Below, piece after piece: positions 25,929-37,071 of a stretch of DNA of 64,000 bases. A program made the position numbers and the translations under genes. The notes beneath the pieces were generated by a model. The model made no database searches, was not told the origin of the DNA, and was given only the letters and a program-made list of their open reading frames with translations. Each line of letters begins with the position of its first letter. Within the stretch, counting starts at the first letter, position 1. The stretch comes from Bradymonas sp963697525 (GTDB lineage: Bacteria; Myxococcota_A; Bradymonadia; Bradymonadales; Bradymonadaceae): contig OY969087.1 of assembly GCA_963697525.1 (NCBI GenBank), positions 5,890,001-5,954,000 on the forward strand, written 5' to 3'.

Positions 25929-27188
25929 ATGGTGACAAGATCGGACCGCAAGGAAATGTGTGGTCGCGACGATGATGATGTCAGGGAACTCGACGACTGT
26001 CCCACCCAGGAGTTGCCCGCGCGGGAGGTTCGCGCCGGCGACCCGCCGGGTCGGCGCGGCCAGGGCGGCGGTGTGCCCGCGCCGCCGGGACGCGTGCCCA
26101 CGCGCTCGACGCTGACCAACGGGTGGGCCAGCCACGGCGACCGCATCGAGACCATCGACGATGACATCGACACCTACGAGGCCGACACCGAGGTCGATCC
26201 GTTCGTGCCCCACGACTTTCTATGCTCGGATGGGTCGCTGCAGACCCAAGAAATCGAGATGGTGGAGACGGCGGCGGGCGACTGGCAGATGCAGGCCGAC
26301 GACGCCTCGCTGCGCGACACCGTGCGCGACATCACCGCCATCGAGCGCACCCAGATCATCGACATGGACGAGACCTTCCGCAGCGAGGCCCTCGCCCGAA
26401 ACCGCCAAAGCGGCGCGGACAGCTCCGACCAGGAGGCGCTCAGCGACCTGGCCGGCGCCGTAGGCCACGAGCTGAACAACCCCCTGACCACCTGCGTGGG
26501 CTACCTGCGCCAGATCAGCTCCATGGTGCCCCCCGAGAACGCCCAGATGGTCGACATGCTCGAGCGCCTGGCGCGCAATCTCAACCGCATCCACAGCATC
26601 GTCGGCGAGCTCGAGATGCTCGCCGCCGAGTCCAGAGGGCGCCAGCAACGGGTGGACCTGGCCCACGTCGTCGAGCGCGTCCACGACCAACTGTCGCGCT
26701 TTCTCAAAGCCGACGTCACCCTCGAGCTCAGCTCGGCGTACCTGCAATGCGACCGCCCCCGGCTGTACCAGCTCGTCTACGTGATGCTGGCGGCGTATAT
26801 GCTCGACGACGACGCCAGCGAGCACTGCATCGTGCGCGTCAGCTCGCGCTCGGTGGGCGCGTGCCTGGAGATCATCGCCGCTTGCCGCCCCCAGGGAAGC
26901 CTGCGCCTGGACCTGCTGGGCATCCTGCGGCGAAACGTCCTCGCCGGGGCCACCCCGCTGGGACTGGCCGCCCAACTGACCCACGAGATGGGCGGAAGCT
27001 GGTTCGAGCCGCCGGTCGACTCCGGCCACCGGGTCACCGCCATTTTGCCGCGCCAACTGCCGCCCGAGTCGCTCAACCGGCGCCCTCCGCACGCGCTCAA
27101 CCACCCCAGCCGCGCCCTGCCCGACCACTCCGCGTCGGCCGACGGCCACACTGGGCTGATGCGCTCGCTGCCCCCGTTCATTCAATAG
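25929..27188 (+). CDS. Histidine-kinase-like protein with degenerate ATP-binding domain
   Basis: A 419-residue soluble protein. The first 120 residues are acidic, disordered-looking and rich in D and E, with no known domain. A HisKA dimerisation domain follows, with a good H box (AVGHELNNPLTTCVGYLRQI, near residues 177-196). The region that should be the ATPase domain keeps only LGLAAQLTHEMGG near the end, like the G2 box. There is no recognisable N-box Asn (the segment reads QLVYVMLAAYML) and no DxGxG. It may accept or relay phosphate without autophosphorylating, or act as a scaffold. The ATG has GGGGGA upstream. No response regulator is adjacent; the next gene is a convergent Ser/Thr kinase. 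Confidence 0.8.
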   Translation: MVTRSDRKEMCGRDDDDVRELDDCPTQELPAREVRAGDPPGRRGQGGGVPAPPGRVPTRSTLTNGWASHGDRIETIDDDIDTYEADTEVDPFVPHDFLCSDGSLQTQEIEMVETAAGDWQMQADDASLRDTVRDITAIERTQIIDMDETFRSEALARNRQSGADSSDQEALSDLAGAVGHELNNPLTTCVGYLRQISSMVPPENAQMVDMLERLARNLNRIHSIVGELEMLAAESRGRQQRVDLAHVVERVHDQLSRFLKADVTLELSSAYLQCDRPRLYQLVYVMLAAYMLDDDASEHCIVRVSSRSVGACLEIIAACRPQGSLRLDLLGILRRNVLAGATPLGLAAQLTHEMGGSWFEPPVDSGHRVTAILPRQLPPESLNRRPPHALNHPSRALPDHSASADGHTGLMRSLPPFIQ

Positions 27189-27203
27189 TGGTTGGCGCCG
27201 CGC

Positions 27204-29894
27204 TCACTTAATACGCACGTTGCTCACGCTGCCCGGCGGCTCGTCGTCGCCGATGAGGTTGGTGTGGCCGTAGCCGAGCTGGCCCTGATCGTTGTAGCCC
27301 CAGCAGCGCACCTGGCCGCCGTCGAGCAGCGCGCAGGTGTGGTAGCTGCCGGCGGCGATGGCGGTGGCGGCTTCGCCCAGGTAGACGGTGCCCATCGACT
27401 TGGGCGGCGCCTTGTCGCCCACCGGATGGGTGTGGCCGTAGCCGAGTTGGCCGAATTTATTGTCGCCCCAGCACTGGACCTTGCCGTCCTCGAGCAGCGC
27501 ACAGCTATGCAGCGCGCCGGTGACGACCTGCTTGGCCGGTCCGCTGAGCTGGACGGGGGGCACGGAGGCGGGGGTCTCGTCGTCGCCGACATTGTCGGTG
27601 TTACCCTGGCCGAGCTGGCCCTTGTTATTCCAACCCCAGCAGCGCACTTTCCCGCCGTCGAGTAGCGCGCAGATGTGGCGCCGGCCGACGCTGACCTGCT
27701 CGACCTTGCCGCCCACGTCGATGGGGTCGACGCTGGCCGGAATCTCGTCGTCGCCGATGTCGTTCGTGTTGCCCAACCCGAGCTGGCCCTCGCTATTCCA
27801 GCCCCAGCAGCGCAGCGCGTGGTCCTCCATGATCGCGCAGGTGTTGTATTTGCCCGCGGCGATGGACGCGACCTTGCCGCCCACGGCGACCTTGCCCACC
27901 GTATTGGGAAGCTCGTCGTCGCCGATGACGTTGGTGAAGCCGTAGCCGAGCTTGCCGAATTTGGCGCTGCCCCAGCACCGCATGGTGCCGTCGTCGAAGA
28001 GCGCGCAGGCATGGGAGCCGAATTTGGAGGCGCCGGCGGCGATCTGAATAACCTTTTGGCCCAGCGGCACGTCTTTGAGGTGGGCGAGCGTCTCGTCGTC
28101 GCCAATCTGGTTGGTGTTGCCGTAGCCCAACTGGCCGTGGGCGTTCGCCCCCCAGCAGCGCACGCTGCCGCCCTGCAGCAGCGCGCAGGTAAACGACGCC
28201 TGGCGGTCACCGACGGCGACCACCTGCACGGCGGGCACGCCCAGGTCGAGGGGCGCGACCGAGTTGACGGGCTCGTCGTCGCCCAAATAATCCTGATTGC
28301 CCAAGCCGAGTTCGCCCTCGTCGTTGCCGCCCCAGCAGCGGATCTTGCCGTCGGCGCGAAGCCCGCAGGTGTGGTATTTGCCCGCGCTGAGCTGGGTCAT
28401 CGCCCACGCCGGAAGCGGTGGGCCGGTGTCGGGCGCCGCGGCGTCGACGGCGGCGTCGGCGCTGGCGTCGCTCACGTCGGCGATGACGTCGGCTCCGGCA
28501 TCGGCCGCGCCCGCCGCGGCCGCCGTAAGCTCTGCCGACGCATCCGGCTGCGCCGCATCCGGCACGACCGCCGCGACGCCCGCGTCGCCGACGCCCGTGT
28601 CGGGCACAGCGGCCGTAAGCGCCGCTTGCGGCGCGGATGCGCCGGTGATCATCGCGCGCAAATTATCACGGGCGAAAAACGCGCCCGCCCCTAGCAGCGC
28701 GACCACCGCGACCAGCCCCACAGCGCCCCGCCCTTTGCCGGAGGCGGCCGATTCTTGGACCGACGGCGCCGGTGGAGGCGCCCCGCCGCCGTCGGCCGCG
28801 ACTTCACCGATGTTGACGATGTCTTTGGAGTCCAGCGTAAACGTCATCTCCGAGCCGCTGGGCTCGATGGCCGCGACCCTTCCGTCGAGGGCGTCCAGCG
28901 CGCGGTCGAGTTCTTTTCGAAATGCCGCCACGTTCTGCGGGCGCTCGCCGGGCTCACGAGCCAACGCACGGCGCACGAACGCCTTGGTGTCCTCGGGAAT
29001 CTCCAGATCGGCGACGGCCTCGAAGACGTCGAAGTCCTTCCGGAGCTTTTTGCTCATGATGGCTTCGTCGCTGTCGCCGGGGAACGGGCGCCGCCCGGTG
29101 AGCATCTCGAAGAACATCACGCCCAGGGCGTACAGGTCGGTCCACGTGCCCAGGTTCTGCAGGCTGACCTGCTCGGGCGCCATATAGCTCGGCGATCCCA
29201 GCGGCCACTTGGTGTCGGTCGTCCCCTCCACGAATTTGGCGATGCCGAAGTCCAGGATGCGCACGTGGGCGGGGTTGCCGACCACCCGTTGCAACATGAT
29301 ATTTTCGGGCTTGAGGTCTCGGTGGATGATCTTGCGCGCGTGCGCCGCCTCCAGGCCGTTGAGCATCTGGTGGAAGACGTGGCCGAGCTCCTGGCGGGTA
29401 AACCCGCGCTTGGCCCGCGAGCGGCGCCACATCTCGTCGCGCAGCGTCAGCCCCTTCTCTAGGTACTCCATGACCAAATACGGCCGATTGCGGTGGGTGC
29501 CGTACTTGATCAGCCGCACGATATTCGGGTGGCTCAGCTCGGCCAGGACCTCGGCCTCCCCCTGAAACTTCTCCAGCAGCGCCTGCTGAAATTTGGGGTC
29601 GTCGTTGGGAAATTCGATCAGCTTGAGCGCCCCGCGCAGCCGAAACAGCGGGCTCTGCAGCGCCAGGCACACCTTGCCGAACCCACCGGCGCCCAGCATA
29701 TCGACGACCAGAAAGTCGCCGATGAGCTGGCCGATGAGGGGATCGGGGCTCTTGTCCTCGTTGGCGTGGGCCTTGTCCCAATACGCCTGCGAAATGAAGT
29801 GATAGCCGCGCTTCTGGCAGGCCGTCCCCTCACAGGGCTGACCCACCGGGCCCGGCTGATCACAGGATGGGCATTTTCCCGAATCGTCCGACAT
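27204..29894 (-). CDS. Transmembrane Ser/Thr protein kinase with exported RCC1 propeller
   Basis: An 896-residue receptor-type kinase. Residues 8-26 form a Cys cluster (CPSC, then two more Cys) that may bind zinc. The Hanks-type kinase domain (about 60-330) is complete: GAGGFGKV loop, Lys91 in GALKLIE, HRDLKPEN, DFGIAK and MAPEQ. One membrane helix (AVGLVAVVALLGAGAFF) lies near residue 391. An Ala/Asp-rich linker follows, then about seven RCC1 repeats with CWGxNxxGQLGxG signatures. The C-terminal propeller should lie outside the cytoplasm and sense a ligand, while the kinase signals inside. The start is uncertain (ATG 29894, or ATG 29930); neither has a strong ribosome-binding site. The neighbouring 25929 gene converges on it. 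Confidence 0.9.
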   Translation of the reverse strand: MSDDSGKCPSCDQPGPVGQPCEGTACQKRGYHFISQAYWDKAHANEDKSPDPLIGQLIGDFLVVDMLGAGGFGKVCLALQSPLFRLRGALKLIEFPNDDPKFQQALLEKFQGEAEVLAELSHPNIVRLIKYGTHRNRPYLVMEYLEKGLTLRDEMWRRSRAKRGFTRQELGHVFHQMLNGLEAAHARKIIHRDLKPENIMLQRVVGNPAHVRILDFGIAKFVEGTTDTKWPLGSPSYMAPEQVSLQNLGTWTDLYALGVMFFEMLTGRRPFPGDSDEAIMSKKLRKDFDVFEAVADLEIPEDTKAFVRRALAREPGERPQNVAAFRKELDRALDALDGRVAAIEPSGSEMTFTLDSKDIVNIGEVAADGGGAPPPAPSVQESAASGKGRGAVGLVAVVALLGAGAFFARDNLRAMITGASAPQAALTAAVPDTGVGDAGVAAVVPDAAQPDASAELTAAAAGAADAGADVIADVSDASADAAVDAAAPDTGPPLPAWAMTQLSAGKYHTCGLRADGKIRCWGGNDEGELGLGNQDYLGDDEPVNSVAPLDLGVPAVQVVAVGDRQASFTCALLQGGSVRCWGANAHGQLGYGNTNQIGDDETLAHLKDVPLGQKVIQIAAGASKFGSHACALFDDGTMRCWGSAKFGKLGYGFTNVIGDDELPNTVGKVAVGGKVASIAAGKYNTCAIMEDHALRCWGWNSEGQLGLGNTNDIGDDEIPASVDPIDVGGKVEQVSVGRRHICALLDGGKVRCWGWNNKGQLGQGNTDNVGDDETPASVPPVQLSGPAKQVVTGALHSCALLEDGKVQCWGDNKFGQLGYGHTHPVGDKAPPKSMGTVYLGEAATAIAAGSYHTCALLDGGQVRCWGYNDQGQLGYGHTNLIGDDEPPGSVSNVRIK

Positions 29895-29979
29895 CAACCA
29901 GTCACTTTGCGGGGAACGTCGCCGGCCCATGATGCCAGAGCCGGCCACGTCGAACAACCGCTGCGATTCGCCAATTAAC

Positions 29980-30690
29980 TCAGGGTGTCGCTTCGACGTT
30001 GGCGAAGCGAATAACGAAGCCGCCGTCGTCGGAGACGCGCCGGGTGGACAGCGTCAGCGGGCCGAACTTCTGATAATTCAGCCACTTGAAGTGCCCCTGG
30101 CGTCCGCTCTGAAGCTTGAAATCCCAGCGCGCGATGCGCGCCTTGTCGGGGTCGATCGTCAGGGCGTAGCGGTCGCCCGGGGTCAGCCCAACGTCCCCAA
30201 AGGTCAGCACCAGGCGGCCCTGCTCGTCGAGCGCGCGGTGCACGCCCGCATCCATCAGCTTCGACGGCATCAAAAGCCAATAGCTGTCGTTGATGAACCA
30301 GCCCCACGCCTTCGCCGCCTGCTCGGGGGTAGCCTTGGGGGCGATCGCCTTCCACGCCTTCGCATGTGCGCTGGGCTGACCGGCGAGTTTGGACACGTCG
30401 TAGTCGTGCAGATGCGTCAGCGTGATCGTCTGATCGCCGGAGGTCACGGTGAGCTTTCCGGCTTTCGGATGCCACACGTGGCGTCGGCGCGCGACCTCTT
30501 TGCCACCCTTTTCGACCACGAAGCTAAAGGCGAGCTCGTCGAGCTTGGTCGGGTCTCCCGTCGCCGAGACCACCTTTTGGGCGATGGCGTCGGCGCCCGG
30601 TTTGTGAGCGTGGCCGGCATCCTGCGCCGCGGCGGTCGCGCCAAACGCGCACAACAACACGAACGTACTTGCGATCCAGGGAAGCTTCAT
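29980..30690 (-). CDS. Exported protein of unknown function
   Basis: A 236-residue protein with a clear signal peptide (cleavage near TAAA-QD). The mature part begins with a His-rich stretch and then alternates strands in a way that resembles LolA/LolB-like outer-membrane lipoprotein carriers: HVWHPKAGKLTVTSGDQTITL, GDRYALTIDPDKARIARWDFK and GPLTLSTRRVSDDGG. I cannot assign a family with confidence. It is transcribed in the same direction as the RCC1 kinase gene, whose start lies 85 bases downstream, so the two could share a transcript. Confidence 0.7.
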   Translation of the reverse strand: MKLPWIASTFVLLCAFGATAAAQDAGHAHKPGADAIAQKVVSATGDPTKLDELAFSFVVEKGGKEVARRRHVWHPKAGKLTVTSGDQTITLTHLHDYDVSKLAGQPSAHAKAWKAIAPKATPEQAAKAWGWFINDSYWLLMPSKLMDAGVHRALDEQGRLVLTFGDVGLTPGDRYALTIDPDKARIARWDFKLQSGRQGHFKWLNYQKFGPLTLSTRRVSDDGGFVIRFANVEATP

Positions 30691-30847
30691 GGGTTCACCA
30701 GCATAAGAGCGTGGTCAATTCAATCTCTACCTTGTCACAGCCTGGCCCGCGCGTCGACGCCGCCGACCGGCACCGCGTCGTTCTTGCACAACAGCGCTCG
30801 CGAGGCGATCATCGGGCCATATTGCCCTGTGTGACGACGAGCGCTCC

Positions 30848-31510
30848 ATGCAGTCCAAACTCGATCGATTTCTCCCCCTGGCGGCGACCATCGGCCTGGT
30901 ATGCGCGGCGCTGTTCATCTATGGCGTCCTCCTCGACGACTGGTGGCTGCGCGTGATCACCAAGCCCTTTCCGGTGCTGGCGATGGCGGTGGTGGTGGCC
31001 GCGCGTGGCCGCGGCCGCTACGGACGGGCGGTGCTCGCCGGGCTGGTCTTGTGCGTCTTCGGCGACATTTTCTTGGAGTTGGGCCAGTCGACGTTTTTGC
31101 TGGGCATGATCGCCTTTTTGCTCGGCCACGTCGGCTATATCACCGCGTTCTTGCGCCGATCGCGCGAGCCGCGACCGCTGGAAGCCCTGCCCTTCGTGTG
31201 CTGGATCGGCTGGGCGGCGAGCGTGCTGTGGCCGCACCTGGGGGCGATGCGCGTGCCCGTGGTCGCCTACACCTCGGTCATCCTGGTCATGCTGTGGCGC
31301 TCGGCGGCGCTCCTCGCCAGCGAGCAGGCGCCCACGCCGTGGGATTGGGCGGCGCTGGTGGGCGCGATCCTCTTCGGCTTCAGCGACACCCTCATCGCGC
31401 TGGACCGCTTCCACGCCCCCATCGACGGCGTGCGCGTGCCTATCATCGTGACCTACTGGCTCGGCCAGCTTCTGATCGCCGGCTCGGCCACCCGGGCCAA
31501 CGCCCGATAG
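30848..31510 (+). CDS. YhhN-family membrane protein (lysoplasmalogenase-like)
   Basis: A 220-residue polytopic membrane protein with about eight hydrophobic segments. It keeps the YhhN/TMEM86 landmarks: an early KPFPVLAM, then CVFGDIFLELG, and GMIAFLLGHVGYI, followed later by FGFSDTLIAL. TMEM86B cleaves the vinyl-ether bond of lysoplasmalogens; bacterial members are assumed to act on similar ether lipids. Plasmalogens are known in myxobacteria, so such a function would fit. The gene stands 157 bases from the divergent exported-protein gene and is followed by the large membrane protein after 61 bases. Confidence 0.85.
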   Translation: MQSKLDRFLPLAATIGLVCAALFIYGVLLDDWWLRVITKPFPVLAMAVVVAARGRGRYGRAVLAGLVLCVFGDIFLELGQSTFLLGMIAFLLGHVGYITAFLRRSREPRPLEALPFVCWIGWAASVLWPHLGAMRVPVVAYTSVILVMLWRSAALLASEQAPTPWDWAALVGAILFGFSDTLIALDRFHAPIDGVRVPIIVTYWLGQLLIAGSATRANAR

Positions 31511-31571
31511 CGCCGCCCCGGCCGATACGTTATCGTGGGCGCCCCGACGACTCCTCGACCTGTGGCGCGCC

Positions 31572-33737
31572 ATGACCCAGACACCGCCCCGCGACGACGA
31601 CGCCCCCGGCTTCGATCGAACCACCGCCCTCTTCTGGGGCGGCGTACTCAGCGTCACCGTGCTGACGGTGCTCATGACGGTGGACAGCGCGACCTACGCC
31701 TCGGGCGCGGTCTGCATCGCCGACACGGCCAGCGGCGCCTGCCGATTCGCGCGGGTCGCGGTGAGCATCTACAACGTCTATTTCGCGATTTTGTGGACGG
31801 TCATCGGCGGGCTTTGGCTGGTGCGAAACCGAGAGCGCGACGCTCATCCTTGGATCGTCGTTCCCGTGGGGCTGGCCGGCGCCATGCTTCCGCTGTTCAT
31901 GGTCGACAGCGTGCTACGCCCGGTCGCCTACGCCGTGCGCCTGCAGACGCGGTTTATCGCAATGGTGGCCATCACCGCGTTTTCGATGGCGGCCGTGGCG
32001 CTGGCCTGCCGCTTTCGTGTGCGCCGCCGCCACTGGGCGATTCGCGCGGCGATGGTGGTGCTGCCGCTTGTTTTGGTGGCCGCCACCGGCGTGGAGATCC
32101 GCGGCGACCAGCAGATCCGCGCCCGGGTTCAGCAGGTCGCCGATTACCACATCTTCGACGCCGTCGGCGACGCCGACGTCGGCGCCAACCACTTTCCCTC
32201 CGCGAAGAAGCAGCGTCTTTCAACCCTTTGGCTCTCCGCGCCGCCGCCGTCCTTCGATCGCGCTCAGCGAGACGCCATCGAGCAGACCATCGGCCACCTC
32301 GAGTCGGGTGGGCGCGGACGCGACTTGCGGGCGGTCCTCGACTTTATCGCCCGCACCGCCGCCGCTCAGAAGTCCTCCCCCGTCGAGGTGGCCGCGTCGA
32401 TGGGCGCGGCCGGAGCGCTGCAGAATGTCTACGTGGTTGGCCGGCATGCTGCCGGATACTGCCTGGACGCGACGCGGCTAGTGATCGAGGGCGGTGATGC
32501 CGTCAAATTCGTCAATTTCGGCCATGGCCAGCAATGGCTCCCCAGCCCAAAGGTGCGACGCGAAGACCACCCCATTTACTGTGTGCTGGGCGACGAGGTC
32601 ATCGCCTTCGACGGCGACGAGGCGACGCCGCGACGGGCAGCGAGGCTGGCCTGCGCGCCGACTCGTCCGCCAAATCCCTATGGCACAACGGCCACCGAGC
32701 GTCTGCTCGCGCATTTTCTGCTCGCGGTCGCCCGTCCCAAGCCGGGCAAGCTCGACGCCCTCGCCGCCGAGGCGCAGCAGGAGGCCGATAAGGGCGCGGT
32801 AGCACCGTTTGTGGCACATATGATCCGGGCATTTCGGGCCGGCCCCACCCGTGACACCACCCGCACGCCCGACTATTGCGACGACCTGAAGCGTTGGTCG
32901 GCCGAGCCCCCCGCTCCGGGCGCCGGAGACCTTCTGAAGACAATCGAACGGGCCGCACACCACGCCAACGACGCCCACGCGAGCGCCGACGCCGAGCGCA
33001 ACTGGGAGCGCTTTATCGACACGCAATTGGGACAGCCCCCCGACCTGCCCCCGGACGCCAGGCTCGATACCATGTCGGCCAAAGGACGCGCCGAGTTCCT
33101 GGGCGAGGCTATCGACCGCGCCGTCGCCCGCGTCGAGGCGCCGGATCAGGCTGCGCTGCGCACGGTCTTCGGGCCGCTCGTCGATACCTTCATCGACGGT
33201 GAGTCGAACGCGACGCTGTTCAACTCGCTGATGCCGCGCGAGCTGGGCGGGGGCAAGCGCGCCCTCGATCGCATGGGCCAGGGTGTCCCCGTCGCCGAGT
33301 ATATTCGGGGCACGAAGGCGACCGGTTGGTGTGCCTATCGGGTCCACGCGAGCGCGGTTGAAGAAGGCGGCGACCAACCCATACGGGCTAAGCTCGTCTT
33401 CGAACTGCGGTATTGTCTTGCGGGGGAGCGGCTGTACGCCTTCGAGGGCGACAAGGTGCGCCAGAGCTGGGACGCCGCCGGTTTTTCGCGGGTGCTGCCG
33501 ATCGCCAAGCCTCGGCCTTACGACAAGCGGCTGTACACGGACCCCAGCAATCGCGCCGGGCTCGAGCAAAGTCGCCAGCGAACCCGCGTGCTCATTCGCT
33601 TCCTCGACGCGTTGGTCGACGGCGAGCTCTCCAGCGCCTCGCAACTGGATACGCTGATGTTGGCCCAAGGGGCCGGCGACCTCGACGCCGACACCCGCAA
33701 CGCAATGCGTCGCATGGTCGGCGAGGCCAAGCGCTAA
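31572..33737 (+). CDS. Large membrane protein with internal duplication, function unknown
   Basis: A 721-residue protein with four hydrophobic segments in the first 180 residues (for example LSVTVLTVLMTV, AILWTVIGGLWLV, VVLPLVLVAATG) and a large soluble part. The soluble part seems to hold two copies of one module. In the first, a G-Y-C motif near residue 293 is followed by IYCVLGDEVIAFDGD near 336-348. In the second, a G-W-C motif near 586 is followed by RYCLAGERLYAFEGD near 613-627. The paired Cys could form disulfides if this part is outside the cytoplasm. I recognise no family. It is 61 bases downstream of the YhhN gene and converges on the molybdoenzyme gene with seven bases between the stops. 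Confidence 0.75.
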   Translation: MTQTPPRDDDAPGFDRTTALFWGGVLSVTVLTVLMTVDSATYASGAVCIADTASGACRFARVAVSIYNVYFAILWTVIGGLWLVRNRERDAHPWIVVPVGLAGAMLPLFMVDSVLRPVAYAVRLQTRFIAMVAITAFSMAAVALACRFRVRRRHWAIRAAMVVLPLVLVAATGVEIRGDQQIRARVQQVADYHIFDAVGDADVGANHFPSAKKQRLSTLWLSAPPPSFDRAQRDAIEQTIGHLESGGRGRDLRAVLDFIARTAAAQKSSPVEVAASMGAAGALQNVYVVGRHAAGYCLDATRLVIEGGDAVKFVNFGHGQQWLPSPKVRREDHPIYCVLGDEVIAFDGDEATPRRAARLACAPTRPPNPYGTTATERLLAHFLLAVARPKPGKLDALAAEAQQEADKGAVAPFVAHMIRAFRAGPTRDTTRTPDYCDDLKRWSAEPPAPGAGDLLKTIERAAHHANDAHASADAERNWERFIDTQLGQPPDLPPDARLDTMSAKGRAEFLGEAIDRAVARVEAPDQAALRTVFGPLVDTFIDGESNATLFNSLMPRELGGGKRALDRMGQGVPVAEYIRGTKATGWCAYRVHASAVEEGGDQPIRAKLVFELRYCLAGERLYAFEGDKVRQSWDAAGFSRVLPIAKPRPYDKRLYTDPSNRAGLEQSRQRTRVLIRFLDALVDGELSSASQLDTLMLAQGAGDLDADTRNAMRRMVGEAKR

Positions 33738-33744
33738 GCCGCGC

Positions 33745-36060
<2,316 letters not shown>

Positions 36061-36064
<4 letters not shown>

Positions 36065-36957
36065 TGGGTTTCACCGCCAAATCGGATGCGTTCGGGATGC
36101 GAATAGATATTGAAGCGGCCATCGCGCGCAAAGCCCACCAGGGTGACGCCGAACTCCTGGGCGACGTCGACCGCCAGGCTCGACGGCGCGCCCACGGCGA
36201 CCACGATGGGGATCTCGGCCATGACCGCCTTGTGCAACAGCTCGAAGCTCGCCCGCCCGCTGAGCATGACGACGCTGTCGGCCAGCGGCAAGGCTCCGGC
36301 CAGGAGTCGTGCGCCGATGAGCTTGTCCATGGCGTTGTGGCGCCCGACGTCCTCGCGCACGTCCACCAGCGCGCCGGCGGCGTCGAACAGCCCGCAGGCG
36401 TGCAACCCGCCGGTGTCCTCGAAGACGGCCTGCGCGGCGCGAAGCTTGGCGGGGAGCTCGCAGATGCGCGCGGCGTCGGTCTCGAAGCCCGACGGGTCGA
36501 GCACGGGCCGTCCGTCGACCTGCAGCGCCTCGATGCTCGCCTTGCCGCACACCCCGCAGCTCGAGGTCGTGTAGAAGTGGCGGGTCAGCGACTTCGTGTC
36601 CACCTCGACGTGCTCGGCCAGGCAAACCCGCAGCAGGTTCGCGCTGGGCTCGGCGCCGTCGGCGGGCGCGCAAAACTCGAACGCCTCGATGTCCTCGGCC
36701 GCGGCGATCATGCCCTCGCCGAAGAGAAAACCGGCGGCGAGCTCGCGCTCGTCACCGGGCGTGCGCATGGTCACCGACAGGCTCTTCTGGGCCGGGCGGC
36801 CGCGCCACGAAAACCCCAGCCGGATCTCCAGCGGCTCTTCCATCGCCACCACGTCGCGCGCCTCCGCCGTACGACCCTGGCCATAGCGCACCACGCGCAC
36901 GTCTCGCGCCCCGTGCTCTGGCTCCCGGTCGACTGTGCGCACAAAATCGCTTGACAT
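36061..36957 (-). CDS. fdhD: FdhD sulfurtransferase for formate dehydrogenase-type enzymes
   Basis: A 298-residue FdhD protein. FdhD passes sulfur from IscS to the molybdenum cofactor before insertion into formate dehydrogenase-type enzymes. The catalytic CxxC is present as SSCGVCGKASIE near residue 135. The conserved ELAAGFLFGEG and VGRHNAMDKLIG segments are also present. Its TGA overlaps the ATG of the YdeP/FdhF-like gene, so enzyme and maturation factor are translationally coupled. No other formate dehydrogenase subunit is nearby. The ATG at 36957 has only a weak ribosome-binding site; the N-terminal residues fit the family. Confidence 0.95.
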
Positions 36958-37071
36958 AAACGCTGATGGCTCTTGGTTTGTGGACCCGTTCAGTGTAGCT
37001 CAACGGTTTGGCACGCGAGGCGTCGTTGACGTCCTGCGCACACTACTTATCTAGCAACGATCGAAACGCAC

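Noticed and set aside
36990..37040. tRNA-like string GTGTAGCTCAACGGT in the gap before the EamA gene
   Set aside because: It resembles a tRNA D-arm only; there is no matching T-loop, acceptor stem or anticodon arm.
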